A stretch of 64,000 nt of DNA from assembly GCF_043195105.1 (NCBI RefSeq), contig NZ_JBAFWO010000007.1, one strand, 5' to 3'. Made by a program: the position numbers and the translations under genes. Shown here piece after piece: positions 14,694-23,523 of this stretch. The notes below the pieces were generated by a model. It was given only the letters and a program-made list of their open reading frames with translations, was not told the DNA's origin and did not search any database. The first letter of the stretch is position 1, and each line of letters starts with the position of its first letter. Origin of the DNA: NCEH01 sp002257205. GTDB lineage: Bacteria; Pseudomonadota; Alphaproteobacteria; Rhizobiales; Xanthobacteraceae.

Positions 14694-17153
14694 ATGGCCC
14701 GTCAGGACAAGAAGGCATTTGCCACCGCCGCCATTCTGGCCTGCGCGCTGATCGCGGGTGCGCCCGCCGGCATCGCGGAAAGCCCGGTGATGGGCGATGC
14801 CGGCATGGGCACGGCCACCGGGCCGGCCGCGGCGCCGCCCGTGCCGCCGGCGGGAGATGCCGGCCCCAGTCACCTTCACGGACAGGCGCCGACACCCGGC
14901 GATGCCAGCCCCGAACCACGCCAGGCCGCGGCGCCGCATGCTGCGGAAACTGCGCCTCAGCAGCCCTCCCAGGCGAGCGCCATAGCAGCGCCGGCCGCGT
15001 CCGACGGCGTGGAGCGGGTGCTGGAGGCCATTCGCCCCGCTCCCTCGCAAGCCGCCGCTTCCCCCGAAGAGGACGCGCCCGCCGCAGCCAGGTCTGACGC
15101 ATCCACGTCTGACGCATCCTCGTCCGGCGCGCCCTCTTCGAGCACGTCGTCTTCCGGCGCACCCTCTTCCGCGCCGCAGCCGGCGGGCGCCGCGGCCCAA
15201 GCGGCCCAGGCGCCCCAAGCGGCCCAGGCGCCGCAGGCGAGCGAGGAAGATCCGCAGGCGGCCATTGATCGCATGGCGCAGCCCGCAAATGCGGAACTGA
15301 CCGCGCCGCCCGCCGCCCTCACGCCGCCGCCCCGCGCCGCCGCGCTGCCGCAGGCCGAGCCGGAGGCCGCCTCTTCCTCCTCTTCGTCCGCTGCCGTCGC
15401 GCCCGAAACGTCTCCCGCGCCGGTCGCCCCCTCGGTTGCCGCCGTTCCGCCCAGCCCACCGGTGGATACCACGCCGGCCCAGGCGGCGGCGCCGGCCGCG
15501 CCCGCTCCCACCCGTGCGGCGCCCGAACAGGCGGCCTCGCCATCCGCGCCCACCCGCACGGCCGAGCCTGCGCCTGCCGCTCCCGCTGTTCCCGCCGATC
15601 CGCTCGCGCCCATCGCCGAGCAGATCGCGAAGCTGCTGGCGGTTCCCGGCGCCGATGCGCTGGTGGGGTCGGCCAAGGAGCAGGAAGCGCTGCTCAGCTT
15701 CTATACCGCCCGTATGGACGCGCCGGTGTTCGTGGACGCCTCCGGCTTCAACGCGCGCGGCAAGGCCGTGCTCGCCCGCTTCGCCGCCGCCGGAGAGGAT
15801 GGGCTGGAACCAAGCGACTATGCCCGCCCGCGCCTCTCCCCCGGCGCCGATCCCCTGGCGCTGGCGCGTGCCGAGCTCAAGCTCGCCGCCACGGCGCTGC
15901 TCTATGCGCGGCACGCACAGGCGGGCCGGTTCGACCCGAGCCGCATCTCACAGATGATCGCCGCGACCCGCACCTTCCCGGACGCGCTCGAGGTTCTGTC
16001 CAATCTCAGCACCAGTTCGGACGCGAGCGCGGCGCTTGAGGCCTACAATCCGCCGCATGATGGCTATCGCGCCCTTAAGGCGCAGCTTGCCTCCAGCTAC
16101 AAGGCTCCCGCAGCAGCGCCGGTGGTGCGCATTCCGCCGGGGCAGACCTTGCGGCCCGGCGACGTGGATGCCCGCGTTCCGGCGCTACGGACCCGTCTCG
16201 GCGTGCGCGGCGGCGTCAACGACCGGCTGTACGACGCTGACCTGGTGGATGCGGTGAAGATGTTCCAGGCCAGCAGCGGCCTCGATCCGGACGGCGTTGT
16301 CGGCGCCAGCACCATTTCCGCCTTCAATCTCGCGGCCGCGGCCCGCGGCGTGGACCGCACCGCCGATATCATCGCCAATATGGAGCGCTGGCGCTGGCTG
16401 CCGCGCGACATCGGCGCGACGCGCGTGATGGTGAACATCCCCGAGTTCACGGTCCGCATCTATGACAACAACCGCGAGGTGCACGAGGCGCGCGTGGTGG
16501 TGGGCAAGCCGGACACTCCGACCCCGATCTTGAGCCATGACATGGAATATGTCGTGCTCAATCCCTATTGGAACATTCCGCCGAGCATCGCCCGCAAGGA
16601 GATGCTGCCCAAGCTCCAGGCCGATCCCTACTTCCTCGCCCGCCAGGGCATGGAAGTGGTGCGCAACGGCCGGGTGGTCGACCCCGGCACGGTGAACTGG
16701 CATGCCGGCCTTGGCGGCTATTCCTTCCGCCAGCCCCCGGGCGAGCGCAATGCGCTTGGCCGCATCAAATTCATGTTCCCGAACAACCAGTCGGTCTATC
16801 TGCACGACACGCCGTCCAAGGCGCTGTTCACGCGGGACAAGCGGGCCTTCTCCCACGGCTGCATCCGGGTGCAGGAGCCGCTGAAGTTCGGCGAGGTGAT
16901 CTTCAACCTCGGCCTCGGCTCGACCGAGTGGACTGACACGAAGATCGGCAAGATGCTCGGCGGCGCGGAGCGCTACATCAATCTGAAGCACCATATTCCG
17001 GTGCATCTGGTGTATTTCACCGCCTTCGTCGAGAACGGGCGGCTGCAGCTGCGCGACGACATCTATGGCATCAACGAAAAGGTCAAATCCCACCTTGGCC
17101 TTTCCGGTGGCCAAACCATGGCGGCGGGCCGGCCCCAGTCGGCCGCCCGCTGA
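14694..17153 (+). CDS. L,D-transpeptidase, YcbB/LdtD type, with long Pro/Ala-rich region
   Basis: This 819-residue periplasmic enzyme makes 3-3 (or 1-3) crosslinks in peptidoglycan. A signal peptide (MARQDKKAFATAAILACALI, cleaved near residue 28) is followed by about 280 residues of low-complexity Ala/Pro/Ser sequence with short repeats such as AAQAPQ. Then come the YcbB scaffold, a peptidoglycan-binding domain at about 490-550 (YDADLVDAVKMFQASSGLDP) and the YkuD catalytic domain with SHGCIRVQEP, nucleophile C723. ATG 14694 has GGAGAGG upstream. The disordered linker is much longer than in E. coli LdtD and may span the periplasm. Confidence 0.93.
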   Translation: MARQDKKAFATAAILACALIAGAPAGIAESPVMGDAGMGTATGPAAAPPVPPAGDAGPSHLHGQAPTPGDASPEPRQAAAPHAAETAPQQPSQASAIAAPAASDGVERVLEAIRPAPSQAAASPEEDAPAAARSDASTSDASSSGAPSSSTSSSGAPSSAPQPAGAAAQAAQAPQAAQAPQASEEDPQAAIDRMAQPANAELTAPPAALTPPPRAAALPQAEPEAASSSSSSAAVAPETSPAPVAPSVAAVPPSPPVDTTPAQAAAPAAPAPTRAAPEQAASPSAPTRTAEPAPAAPAVPADPLAPIAEQIAKLLAVPGADALVGSAKEQEALLSFYTARMDAPVFVDASGFNARGKAVLARFAAAGEDGLEPSDYARPRLSPGADPLALARAELKLAATALLYARHAQAGRFDPSRISQMIAATRTFPDALEVLSNLSTSSDASAALEAYNPPHDGYRALKAQLASSYKAPAAAPVVRIPPGQTLRPGDVDARVPALRTRLGVRGGVNDRLYDADLVDAVKMFQASSGLDPDGVVGASTISAFNLAAAARGVDRTADIIANMERWRWLPRDIGATRVMVNIPEFTVRIYDNNREVHEARVVVGKPDTPTPILSHDMEYVVLNPYWNIPPSIARKEMLPKLQADPYFLARQGMEVVRNGRVVDPGTVNWHAGLGGYSFRQPPGERNALGRIKFMFPNNQSVYLHDTPSKALFTRDKRAFSHGCIRVQEPLKFGEVIFNLGLGSTEWTDTKIGKMLGGAERYINLKHHIPVHLVYFTAFVENGRLQLRDDIYGINEKVKSHLGLSGGQTMAAGRPQSAAR

Positions 17154-17196
17154 GCCATCACGGCCAAGTTCCTGATTGTGGCTCGCTTCAAGCTTG

Positions 17197-17218
17197 CATG
17201 TGGCATTCTCGCCACATG
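17197..17218. terminator. hairpin after the L,D-transpeptidase gene
   Basis: CATGTGGC and GCCACATG form a perfect 8-bp stem with a 6-base loop 43 bases after the stop codon. There is no T-tract, so terminator function is uncertain. Confidence 0.35.
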
Positions 17219-17393
17219 GAGCCAGCACGTTTTTGCCATACTCCCCCGTTAGTCACGCTGCTGTGACCTTGCGAGCCGGTTGATAAACCGGGCAAGCCGG
17301 GGTGGGGGCGAGGGACGTGAACGCGTCCTTAACCGAACCCGATAAGACTCTGTTGAGCTTCGCGCCGCGCGACCAACCGGTTGCGCGACTGAG

Positions 17394-18872
17394 ATGAATC
17401 TGAGCCTCGGGTTCGAGCCTTTGCAAAAAACATCCCGTTCCGTATCGCAGATCGTCTCCCGCACCTTCAGGGTGAAGGGGGTGCGTTCTCTGGTGATCGC
17501 TGTCGCCATCGTCGCCGGCGGCACCACGTCGCTCCAGAATGCCGTCGCCAACGGCGACACCCGCACCATCTATATCGAGAACATGCATACGGGCGAAAAG
17601 GGCGCGTTCACCTTCAAGAAGGAAGGCCGCTACGATCCCGAGGTGCTCAAGAAGCTGAGCTGGCTTCTGCGCGACTGGCGCAAGAATGAGCCCATCGACA
17701 TGGACCCCCATCTGTTCGATCTGATCTGGGAGGTCTATCGCGAAGTGGATGCCAAGGAGAGCATCCATGTGGTGTGCGGCTATCGTTCGCCCGCCACCAA
17801 CGCCATGCTCCGCGCGCGCAGCAAGGGGGTGGCGCAGCAGAGCCAGCACACCCGCGGCAAGGCGATGGATTTCTATATCCCTGGCGTCAATCTCGCCGAC
17901 CTGCGCGCCGCCGGCCTGCGGCTGCAACGCGGCGGCGTCGGCTTTTATCCCACCTCCGGCTCGCCGTTCGTGCACATGGACACCGGCGGCGTGCGCATGT
18001 GGCCGCGCATGACCCACGATCAGCTCGTGAAGGTGTTCCCGGACGGCAAGACCGTGCATATCCCCGCCGATGGCAAGCCGCTGGCCAATTACAATGCGGC
18101 GGTGGCCGAGCTTGAGGCACGGGGCGGTAAGGCCGACACGCAGGTCGCCTCCAACGATTCCGGCAAGGGCATCAAGACTTTCTTCGCTTCGCTGTTCGGC
18201 AAGAAGGGCGGCGATGACGACGAGGGCGCGGACGAGGCGCCCACCAAGGTCGCCACCGCGAAGACTTCGCCGGTCACCGATTCCGATACGGCGGCCCCCG
18301 CGAGCCGGGTCGCGATGGCGGCCGCGCCGGTTCCCGCCGCGCGGCCGGCGGAAATCGCCGCCGTCCTCGCAACCGCCCAGCAGACCGCACAGGCCACCAT
18401 GGCGCCCCTGCCGCTCAAGCGGCCCAATGCGCCAGTCCAGCACCCGCCGGTGCAGACCGCCGCGCTCGGCCCCGTGCCGCTGCCCGCGGTCATCACACGC
18501 GGCACCGATGCGCCTGCGCCGTCCGTGCTCGGCTATGCCTCGGCCAGGGATCCCATGGGCGGCATGCCGCAGAATCTCGTGATGTCGGCAGGGCCCCAGC
18601 CGAGGCTTCGGGAAAAGAGCAAGGCGGCGGAAATTCCCTTCGGCCGCATGTTCCTCGCGCCGAGCCTGACCGCGGAACCCTATCTGCGGGCCCCCGAGAT
18701 GCGGGTCTTCACGGCTTTCCTCACCGCGCCGCGCGAAGTGGTGGCGATGGGCTTTTCCTATGATGCGACCGGCAGGCTTTCTACCCAGCGCTTTTCCGGC
18801 CCCGCCATCGCCTCGCTGCCCACCTATATGTTCGCCTCCGCGAACGTGCGCCTGACCGAGCGCCTGCCCTGA
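17394..18872 (+). CDS. YcbK-like DUF882 / peptidase M15 family protein
   Basis: This is a 492-residue exported protein. A hydrophobic segment at about 32-44 acts as signal or anchor. Residues 55-205 form the DUF882 (peptidase M15-like) domain: GYRSPATNAML at 129-139, zinc ligands H152 and D159 in SQHTRGKAMDF and H194 in PFVHMD. M15 enzymes are D,D- or D,L-peptidases acting on peptidoglycan stems. The remaining 280 residues are low-complexity Ala/Pro-rich and end in a conserved-looking tail (MGFSYDATGRLSTQRFSGPA). It follows the L,D-transpeptidase, in line with a joint role in cell-wall remodelling. Confidence 0.85.
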   Translation: MNLSLGFEPLQKTSRSVSQIVSRTFRVKGVRSLVIAVAIVAGGTTSLQNAVANGDTRTIYIENMHTGEKGAFTFKKEGRYDPEVLKKLSWLLRDWRKNEPIDMDPHLFDLIWEVYREVDAKESIHVVCGYRSPATNAMLRARSKGVAQQSQHTRGKAMDFYIPGVNLADLRAAGLRLQRGGVGFYPTSGSPFVHMDTGGVRMWPRMTHDQLVKVFPDGKTVHIPADGKPLANYNAAVAELEARGGKADTQVASNDSGKGIKTFFASLFGKKGGDDDEGADEAPTKVATAKTSPVTDSDTAAPASRVAMAAAPVPAARPAEIAAVLATAQQTAQATMAPLPLKRPNAPVQHPPVQTAALGPVPLPAVITRGTDAPAPSVLGYASARDPMGGMPQNLVMSAGPQPRLREKSKAAEIPFGRMFLAPSLTAEPYLRAPEMRVFTAFLTAPREVVAMGFSYDATGRLSTQRFSGPAIASLPTYMFASANVRLTERLP

Positions 18873-18906
18873 GCAGGCGCGCTCCTGGCCGCCGGACTTC
18901 TGATCT

Positions 18907-18947
18907 TAGAGCATTTCATTGTTTCACGGAAACAATGAAATGCTCTA
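18907..18947. terminator. 19-bp perfect hairpin, likely bidirectional terminator or repeat
   Basis: TAGAGCATTTCATTGTTTC is followed after ACG by its exact reverse complement. It lies between two convergent genes. It begins and ends with AGAGCATTT-type sequence also found in the adjacent repeat. Confidence 0.6.
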
Positions 18948-18962
18948 ACTCATTGCGTTATC

Positions 18963-19006
18963 GCATTTTCTTCACGCGAACCGGTATCCACTTCGCTCGA
19001 AAATGC
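18963..19006 (+). repeat. 44-bp dispersed repeat, copy A
   Basis: GCATTTTC ... CGCGAAC ... TCC ... TTCGCTCGAAAATGC. A related inverted copy is at 33317-33358, sharing block order and ends. Confidence 0.65.
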
Positions 19007-19007
19007 T

Positions 19008-19754
19008 CTAGCCGGCGGCGCGGTTCCGCCGGCGCATAGGCTCGGCTTTTTCCTTCGATTGCGCAGGGGTCTCGGCTTCGGTCGCGGGCGCACCGGCGGG
19101 CAGGTTGCGGAATTTGGCCGTGCGCAGGATGTGGGTGCGCATCACGTGCGCGGCCCGCTCCGCATCGCGCGATTCCAGCGCGGCGAGCAGGTCGCGGATT
19201 TCCCCGAGCGCGCTGGTCGGACGCGGCGAGCCGACGCTGGTGCGTTGAATCCAATGCACCTTGTCCAGCAGGTTCACCAGGATGCCGTGGATCAGCCCGT
19301 TGCCGGCGGCGCTGTAGATGGCGCGGTGGGTTTGCAGATCGAGGGCGAAATATTCCTCCACCCGTCCTTCCGCGATCTCCGTGCCGAACGCCTCGAAGGC
19401 ACGCCGCAGCTTGGCGAGCTCTTCCGATGACATGCGCTCGGCCGCAAGGCCGGCAACCGCCGGCTCCAGGATCAGGCGCAGTTCGAACACCTCGTTCATC
19501 TCGGCGTCGGTGAGGCCCTTCACATAGGTGCCGCTCTGCGGCGACACCGCGATCCACCCCTCGCCCTGAAGGCGGGCGAGGGCGGTGCGGATGGGCGAGC
19601 GCCCGACCCCGAGTTCCGCCGCGAGCCGCACTTCGCTCAGCTTCTCGCCGGGCGCGAACCGGCGGTCCATGATGCGCGACTTGATCTCACGATAGGATGC
19701 GGCGGCCCGTCCAATATCTGCGGCGGCGAGGGGGCTTTCAGTCATCGGACGCAT
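19008..19754 (-). CDS. GntR-family regulator (FCD/FadR subfamily)
   Basis: This is a 248-residue DNA-binding regulator. The winged HTH spans about residues 20-85 (MDRRFAPGEKLSEVRLAAEL, then GVGRSPIRTALARLQGEGWI) and an FCD effector domain follows, with DLQTHRAIYSAAGN containing the conserved D and H ligands and MRTHILRTA near the end. It is the last gene of the minus-strand acid-uptake operon, 7 bases after the acyl-CoA synthetase, so it probably controls that operon in response to the substrate or its CoA ester. A second ATG lies three codons in; either start is possible. Confidence 0.88.
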   Translation of the reverse strand: MRPMTESPLAAADIGRAAASYREIKSRIMDRRFAPGEKLSEVRLAAELGVGRSPIRTALARLQGEGWIAVSPQSGTYVKGLTDAEMNEVFELRLILEPAVAGLAAERMSSEELAKLRRAFEAFGTEIAEGRVEEYFALDLQTHRAIYSAAGNGLIHGILVNLLDKVHWIQRTSVGSPRPTSALGEIRDLLAALESRDAERAAHVMRTHILRTAKFRNLPAGAPATEAETPAQSKEKAEPMRRRNRAAG

Positions 19755-19761
19755 GGAGCTT

Positions 19762-21888
19762 TCAATCGGGACGGGCGGGTTTTGGTATAATCACGCAATC
19801 GAGGGCACTGCAACCCGAGCCGGCTGCGAATACAGCCAGCGGATTGATCTCAACCTCGGAGATTTCCTCCGAAAAATCGGCGAGAAAAGTCGAAAGCGCA
19901 CTGATGATCTGGGCGACCGCCATTTTGTCTGCCGGTTGCTTGCCGCGCCAGCCGTCCAGCAGGCGCGAGACTTGGGTGGTGCAAAGCGCGTCCAGCGCCT
20001 GTTCCGGCGTGATGGGTGCGAGGCGGACCGCAACATCCTTGTAGAGTTCCACCTCCACGCCCCCCGCGCCCATGACGATCAGCGGACCGAAATCGGGATC
20101 GGTGCGCCCGCCGATGAACAATTCGGCGATGGGGGAGGCCTGTTCCTGAACCAGCAGGCCGAGCACCGCCCCGGTTTTCACGGCCGCCGCCGCCTCCAGC
20201 ATGCGCGCGGCGGCGGCGCGGACGTCCTCGGGCGTCTTCAGCCCCACCTTGACCAGACCGGCATCGGACTTGTGGACAAGGTTCTCCACCAGGCCCTTCA
20301 GCACTACGGGATAGCCAAGCGCCTGCGCGGCCTCGACGGCCGCCTCGGCGGTCGTGACCTGCAATTCGCGCGGGCCGGCAATGCCATAGGCGGCCAGAAC
20401 AGTCTTCGCCTCGCGCTCGGTGGCAAGACGCGTTGCGGGGATTTCGCTCATGCGCGCCCGGGCGAGCGGGGCATGGGCGGAAAGCCCTTCCGCGCGAACC
20501 GGCGCCTGCGCCGCCGCCCAGCGGCCATAGCGCGACAGCGCCATCATGCCGGCGCGGGTGCCGCGCAGATAGGGCACGCCGAGCGCGGTGGCGGCGGCGT
20601 TCAGCTCCACATGCGGCTGGTCGGAAAGATTGGACAGCGCCACCAGGGGCTTGCTGCTGTCCCGCGCGCCCGCGGCGACCGATTTCAGCAGCGCCGAATA
20701 GCGGGCAGCCTGCTGCGCGCCGAGCCCGAACGGCGCGTCCTGCAACAGCACCAGCAGCCCCACGTCGTCCTGGCTGGTGATCGCCCGGGCGCAGCCGCGC
20801 GCCACCTCCGGATCGTACAAGCCGGCCCAGGTGAGATCGAGCGGATTGCCGATATGGGCATAATCCGGCAGCAGGCGGGCCAGTTCTTCCGCCGTGGATG
20901 GGGCGATGGGGGCAAATTCAAAGCCCACCTCTTCCGCCATGTCGAGCGCGAGCGCGATTTCCCCGCCCGAGAGCGAGAGCGCCGCCGCCTTGCGCCCTGT
21001 CGGCAGCTGCGCGAGTTGCGAGACCAGCAAGGCGGTCTCGATCAATTCGTCGAGCGAAAACACCTGGATCGCACCGGCATCGGCCAGCGCGGCATCGCAG
21101 GCCTCGACGCTGCCGGCGACCGCGCCGGTATGGGCCTTCACCGCTTCCTGGCCCTTGGCCGAACGCCCGCTCTTCAGCACGATGACCGGCTTGCCCTTCG
21201 CCCGCGCGCGTCGCAGCGCCGCGATGAAATGCTGGGGCTTCTTGATCTGCTCGGCGAACACCACGATGGTCGTCACCGCCGGATCGTCCAGGAACGCCTC
21301 GATATAATCCGCCGCCGTGGTCACGGCCTCGTTGCCGGAGGTCACCACATAGCTGAAGCCGAGCCCGCGTGCCGAGTTCAGCAGCGCGATACCCACCGAG
21401 CCGCTCTGCAGCACCGCCGCGATGCCGCCGCGCGCGATCTGGTCCGGCAGCGAGGTGCCGAACAGCGCGGTCTTGCCGGCGAAATTCAGCAGGCCCAGGC
21501 AATTGGGGCCGCACACCGCGAGATCGTGCGCGCGCGCGATTTCGACCAGCTCCGCCTGCGCGGCGACGCCCTCCGGCCCGGTTTCGCCGAACCCGCTGGA
21601 GAGGATGACGAGGGCGCCCGCGCCCTTCGCCACCGCCTCACGCGCAACGCCGGCCACCGCCTCCGCCCCCACCGCCACGAACACCGCATCCACGGTGCCG
21701 GGAATATCGGCGAGGCGCGCATGGGCCTTCTGGCCGAGCAGCTCCGCCCGGCGCGGGTTCACCAGATGAACTTGCCCCTCAAATCCCACATGCTGAAGGG
21801 CATTCCAGGCGTTCAGCCCCGGCCCCACCTTGTCGGACGCTCCGACAATGGCGATGGAGCGGGGCCGCAGCAGGCTCTCGATACCCAT
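19762..21888 (-). CDS. NDP-forming acyl-CoA synthetase (acetate-CoA ligase family)
   Basis: This 708-residue enzyme activates a carboxylic acid with CoA using ATP, forming ADP and phosphate. Domains in order: CoA-binding (SIAIVGASDKVGPGLNAWNA at the start), succinyl-CoA-ligase-like with the phospho-histidine loop KAHTGAVAGS, and a C-terminal ATP-grasp (EREAKTVLAAYGI through MGAGGVEVELYKDVAVRLAP). Alpha and beta parts are fused in one chain. Its ATG overlaps the stop of the crotonase gene by one base (TGATG), so I prefer it to a TTG one codon earlier. Together with the importer it should trap an imported acid as its CoA ester. Confidence 0.92.
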   Translation of the reverse strand: MGIESLLRPRSIAIVGASDKVGPGLNAWNALQHVGFEGQVHLVNPRRAELLGQKAHARLADIPGTVDAVFVAVGAEAVAGVAREAVAKGAGALVILSSGFGETGPEGVAAQAELVEIARAHDLAVCGPNCLGLLNFAGKTALFGTSLPDQIARGGIAAVLQSGSVGIALLNSARGLGFSYVVTSGNEAVTTAADYIEAFLDDPAVTTIVVFAEQIKKPQHFIAALRRARAKGKPVIVLKSGRSAKGQEAVKAHTGAVAGSVEACDAALADAGAIQVFSLDELIETALLVSQLAQLPTGRKAAALSLSGGEIALALDMAEEVGFEFAPIAPSTAEELARLLPDYAHIGNPLDLTWAGLYDPEVARGCARAITSQDDVGLLVLLQDAPFGLGAQQAARYSALLKSVAAGARDSSKPLVALSNLSDQPHVELNAAATALGVPYLRGTRAGMMALSRYGRWAAAQAPVRAEGLSAHAPLARARMSEIPATRLATEREAKTVLAAYGIAGPRELQVTTAEAAVEAAQALGYPVVLKGLVENLVHKSDAGLVKVGLKTPEDVRAAAARMLEAAAAVKTGAVLGLLVQEQASPIAELFIGGRTDPDFGPLIVMGAGGVEVELYKDVAVRLAPITPEQALDALCTTQVSRLLDGWRGKQPADKMAVAQIISALSTFLADFSEEISEVEINPLAVFAAGSGCSALDCVIIPKPARPD

Positions 21889-22673
21889 CAAATCCTCGCA
21901 AACACCGGCTCGCGCTTCTCGGTGAAGGCTTTGGGGCCTTCATGGGCGTCCGGGTGGGAGAACACCTGCTGGCAGATCTCCTCCTCGAACTGCGCCATGG
22001 CGCTCCAGCCCTCGCGCATGTTGAAGGCGATCGCCTGCCGGGTGGCGCGGATGGCATTGGGGGAGGCCTTGGAGATGCGCCGCGCGATGGCGGTGGCTTC
22101 TTCCATCAGCTTTTCGCGCGGCACCACCTTGGTGATGAGCCCCAATTCCTGCGCCGTCTTGGCGTCGAAATTCTCGCCGATCAGCAGGATGTCGAGCGCG
22201 CGGTTGCGCCCGACCAGGCGCGGCAGGCGGGTGAGGCCCATGCCCCAGCTCGGCACCATGCCGATATAGGCATCGCCGGCGCGGAAGATGGCATTGTCGG
22301 CGGCGATGCGGATGTCGCACACCCAGCCGATGGCGGTGCCGCCGCCGATGCAATAGCCGTGGATGGCGCTGACCACGGGCACGAAATAGCCCTCCAGCCG
22401 GTTCAGCGTGCGGCGGCCGAGTTCGCGGAATGCCTTGGCGGCTTGCGGCCCGCCGAAATCGCGCTCCTGGCGTAGGTCGCCGCCGGCGCTGAAGGCCTTC
22501 TCCCCGGTGCCGGTGAGAATGACGCAGCGCGCCTCGCCCTCGGCCTCAATGGTGTCGAGCGCCGCGATCAGGGCTTCCAGCACGGCGGAGGACAGCGCGT
22601 TCACGGGCGGATTGTTGAGGGTGAGCGTCACGACATGGCCGTCGCGCGCGATCTTCACGAGAGCATCGCTCAT
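21888..22673 (-). CDS. crotonase (enoyl-CoA hydratase/isomerase) superfamily protein
   Basis: This is a 261-residue crotonase-fold protein; the oxyanion-hole segments are visible in KAFSAGGDLRQ and IHGYCIGGGTAIGWVCDIRI. The two glutamates used by classical enoyl-CoA hydratase are not present: the GGGCEL position reads GGGTAI and the GQPEILLG position reads RAGDAYIG. It may be a decarboxylase, hydrolase, isomerase or ring-cleaving member instead of a hydratase. It works next to the acyl-CoA synthetase, which suggests that the CoA ester of the imported acid is its substrate. Confidence 0.88.
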   Translation of the reverse strand: MSDALVKIARDGHVVTLTLNNPPVNALSSAVLEALIAALDTIEAEGEARCVILTGTGEKAFSAGGDLRQERDFGGPQAAKAFRELGRRTLNRLEGYFVPVVSAIHGYCIGGGTAIGWVCDIRIAADNAIFRAGDAYIGMVPSWGMGLTRLPRLVGRNRALDILLIGENFDAKTAQELGLITKVVPREKLMEEATAIARRISKASPNAIRATRQAIAFNMREGWSAMAQFEEEICQQVFSHPDAHEGPKAFTEKREPVFARI

Positions 22674-22707
22674 GGACTTTCTCCGATCTTGTTTTCTATT
22701 TTAAGAC

Positions 22708-23502
22708 TTAATGGTCGTTGCCCTGGAGACCCTTGGGCTTGCCCCAGAAGACCAGGCGCACATGGAAGAAGCGCACCATGGCGTGCAGCGCGATGCCGAG
22801 CAGGGCCAGCACCACCAGCACCGCGAACATGCCCGACACATCCATGTTGTAGTTCAGCTGCATCAGCAGATTGCCGAGGCCCCGGTCGGCGCCGATGAAT
22901 TCCCCCACCAGCGCGCCGGTGATGGAAAACACGATGGCAACGTTCAGTCCGGCGAAGATGAAGGGCAGTGAATTGGGGAACACCACCATGTGGAATTCCT
23001 GCCAGCGCGAGGCCACCAGCGAGCGCATCAGGTCGATCTTCTCAGCTTCGATGGTCGAGAAGCCGATGATGGCGTTGATGAGCACCGGGAAGAAGGAGAT
23101 GATCGCGGCGATGGCGATCTTGGATTCGATCCCGATGCCCACCCACACCACGATGAGCGGGGCGAGCGCCACCTTCGGCAGCGCCTGGAAGCCCACGAGA
23201 TAAGGCATCAGCGCGCGCTCGATCAGTTCGGAACGGGTGACGAGGAAGGCGCAGGCCACCGCCGCCGCCGAGCCGATGAGAAAGCCGGAGAGCGCCTCGA
23301 ACAAGGTGACGAGGGTCGCGCCCACCAGCAGCCCGCGATCAAAGATGATCCAGAGCGCCCGCAGCACGGACGACGGCGGCGGGATGAGCAGCGCCGACAC
23401 GCCGAACAGTCGGGGCAGCGCCTCCCACAGGCCGAAGATGATGATGCCCGCGACCAGCGGCGGGCCGTAGCGATGAAGGATCTGCTTGAGGCGCGAATTC
23501 AT
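22708..23502 (-). CDS. ABC transporter permease (SsuC/TauC/NitT family)
   Basis: This 264-residue inner-membrane permease has about six hydrophobic segments and the family loop EAEKIDLMRSLVASRWQEFH contacting the ATPase. SsuC/TauC-type permeases import sulfonates, nitrate, thiamine precursors, aromatic acids and similar anions. It is encoded between the ATPase and crotonase genes; all genes from 25361 down to 19008 are closely spaced on the minus strand. Confidence 0.92.
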   Translation of the reverse strand: MNSRLKQILHRYGPPLVAGIIIFGLWEALPRLFGVSALLIPPPSSVLRALWIIFDRGLLVGATLVTLFEALSGFLIGSAAAVACAFLVTRSELIERALMPYLVGFQALPKVALAPLIVVWVGIGIESKIAIAAIISFFPVLINAIIGFSTIEAEKIDLMRSLVASRWQEFHMVVFPNSLPFIFAGLNVAIVFSITGALVGEFIGADRGLGNLLMQLNYNMDVSGMFAVLVVLALLGIALHAMVRFFHVRLVFWGKPKGLQGNDH

Positions 23503-23523
23503 GGCGTTTGCTTTCCGATGCGC

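Noticed and set aside
19753..22269. 838-codon open frame on the plus strand opposite the acyl-CoA synthetase and crotonase genes
   Set aside because: Its translation has no recognisable domain and the opposite strand encodes two clear enzymes in an operon.
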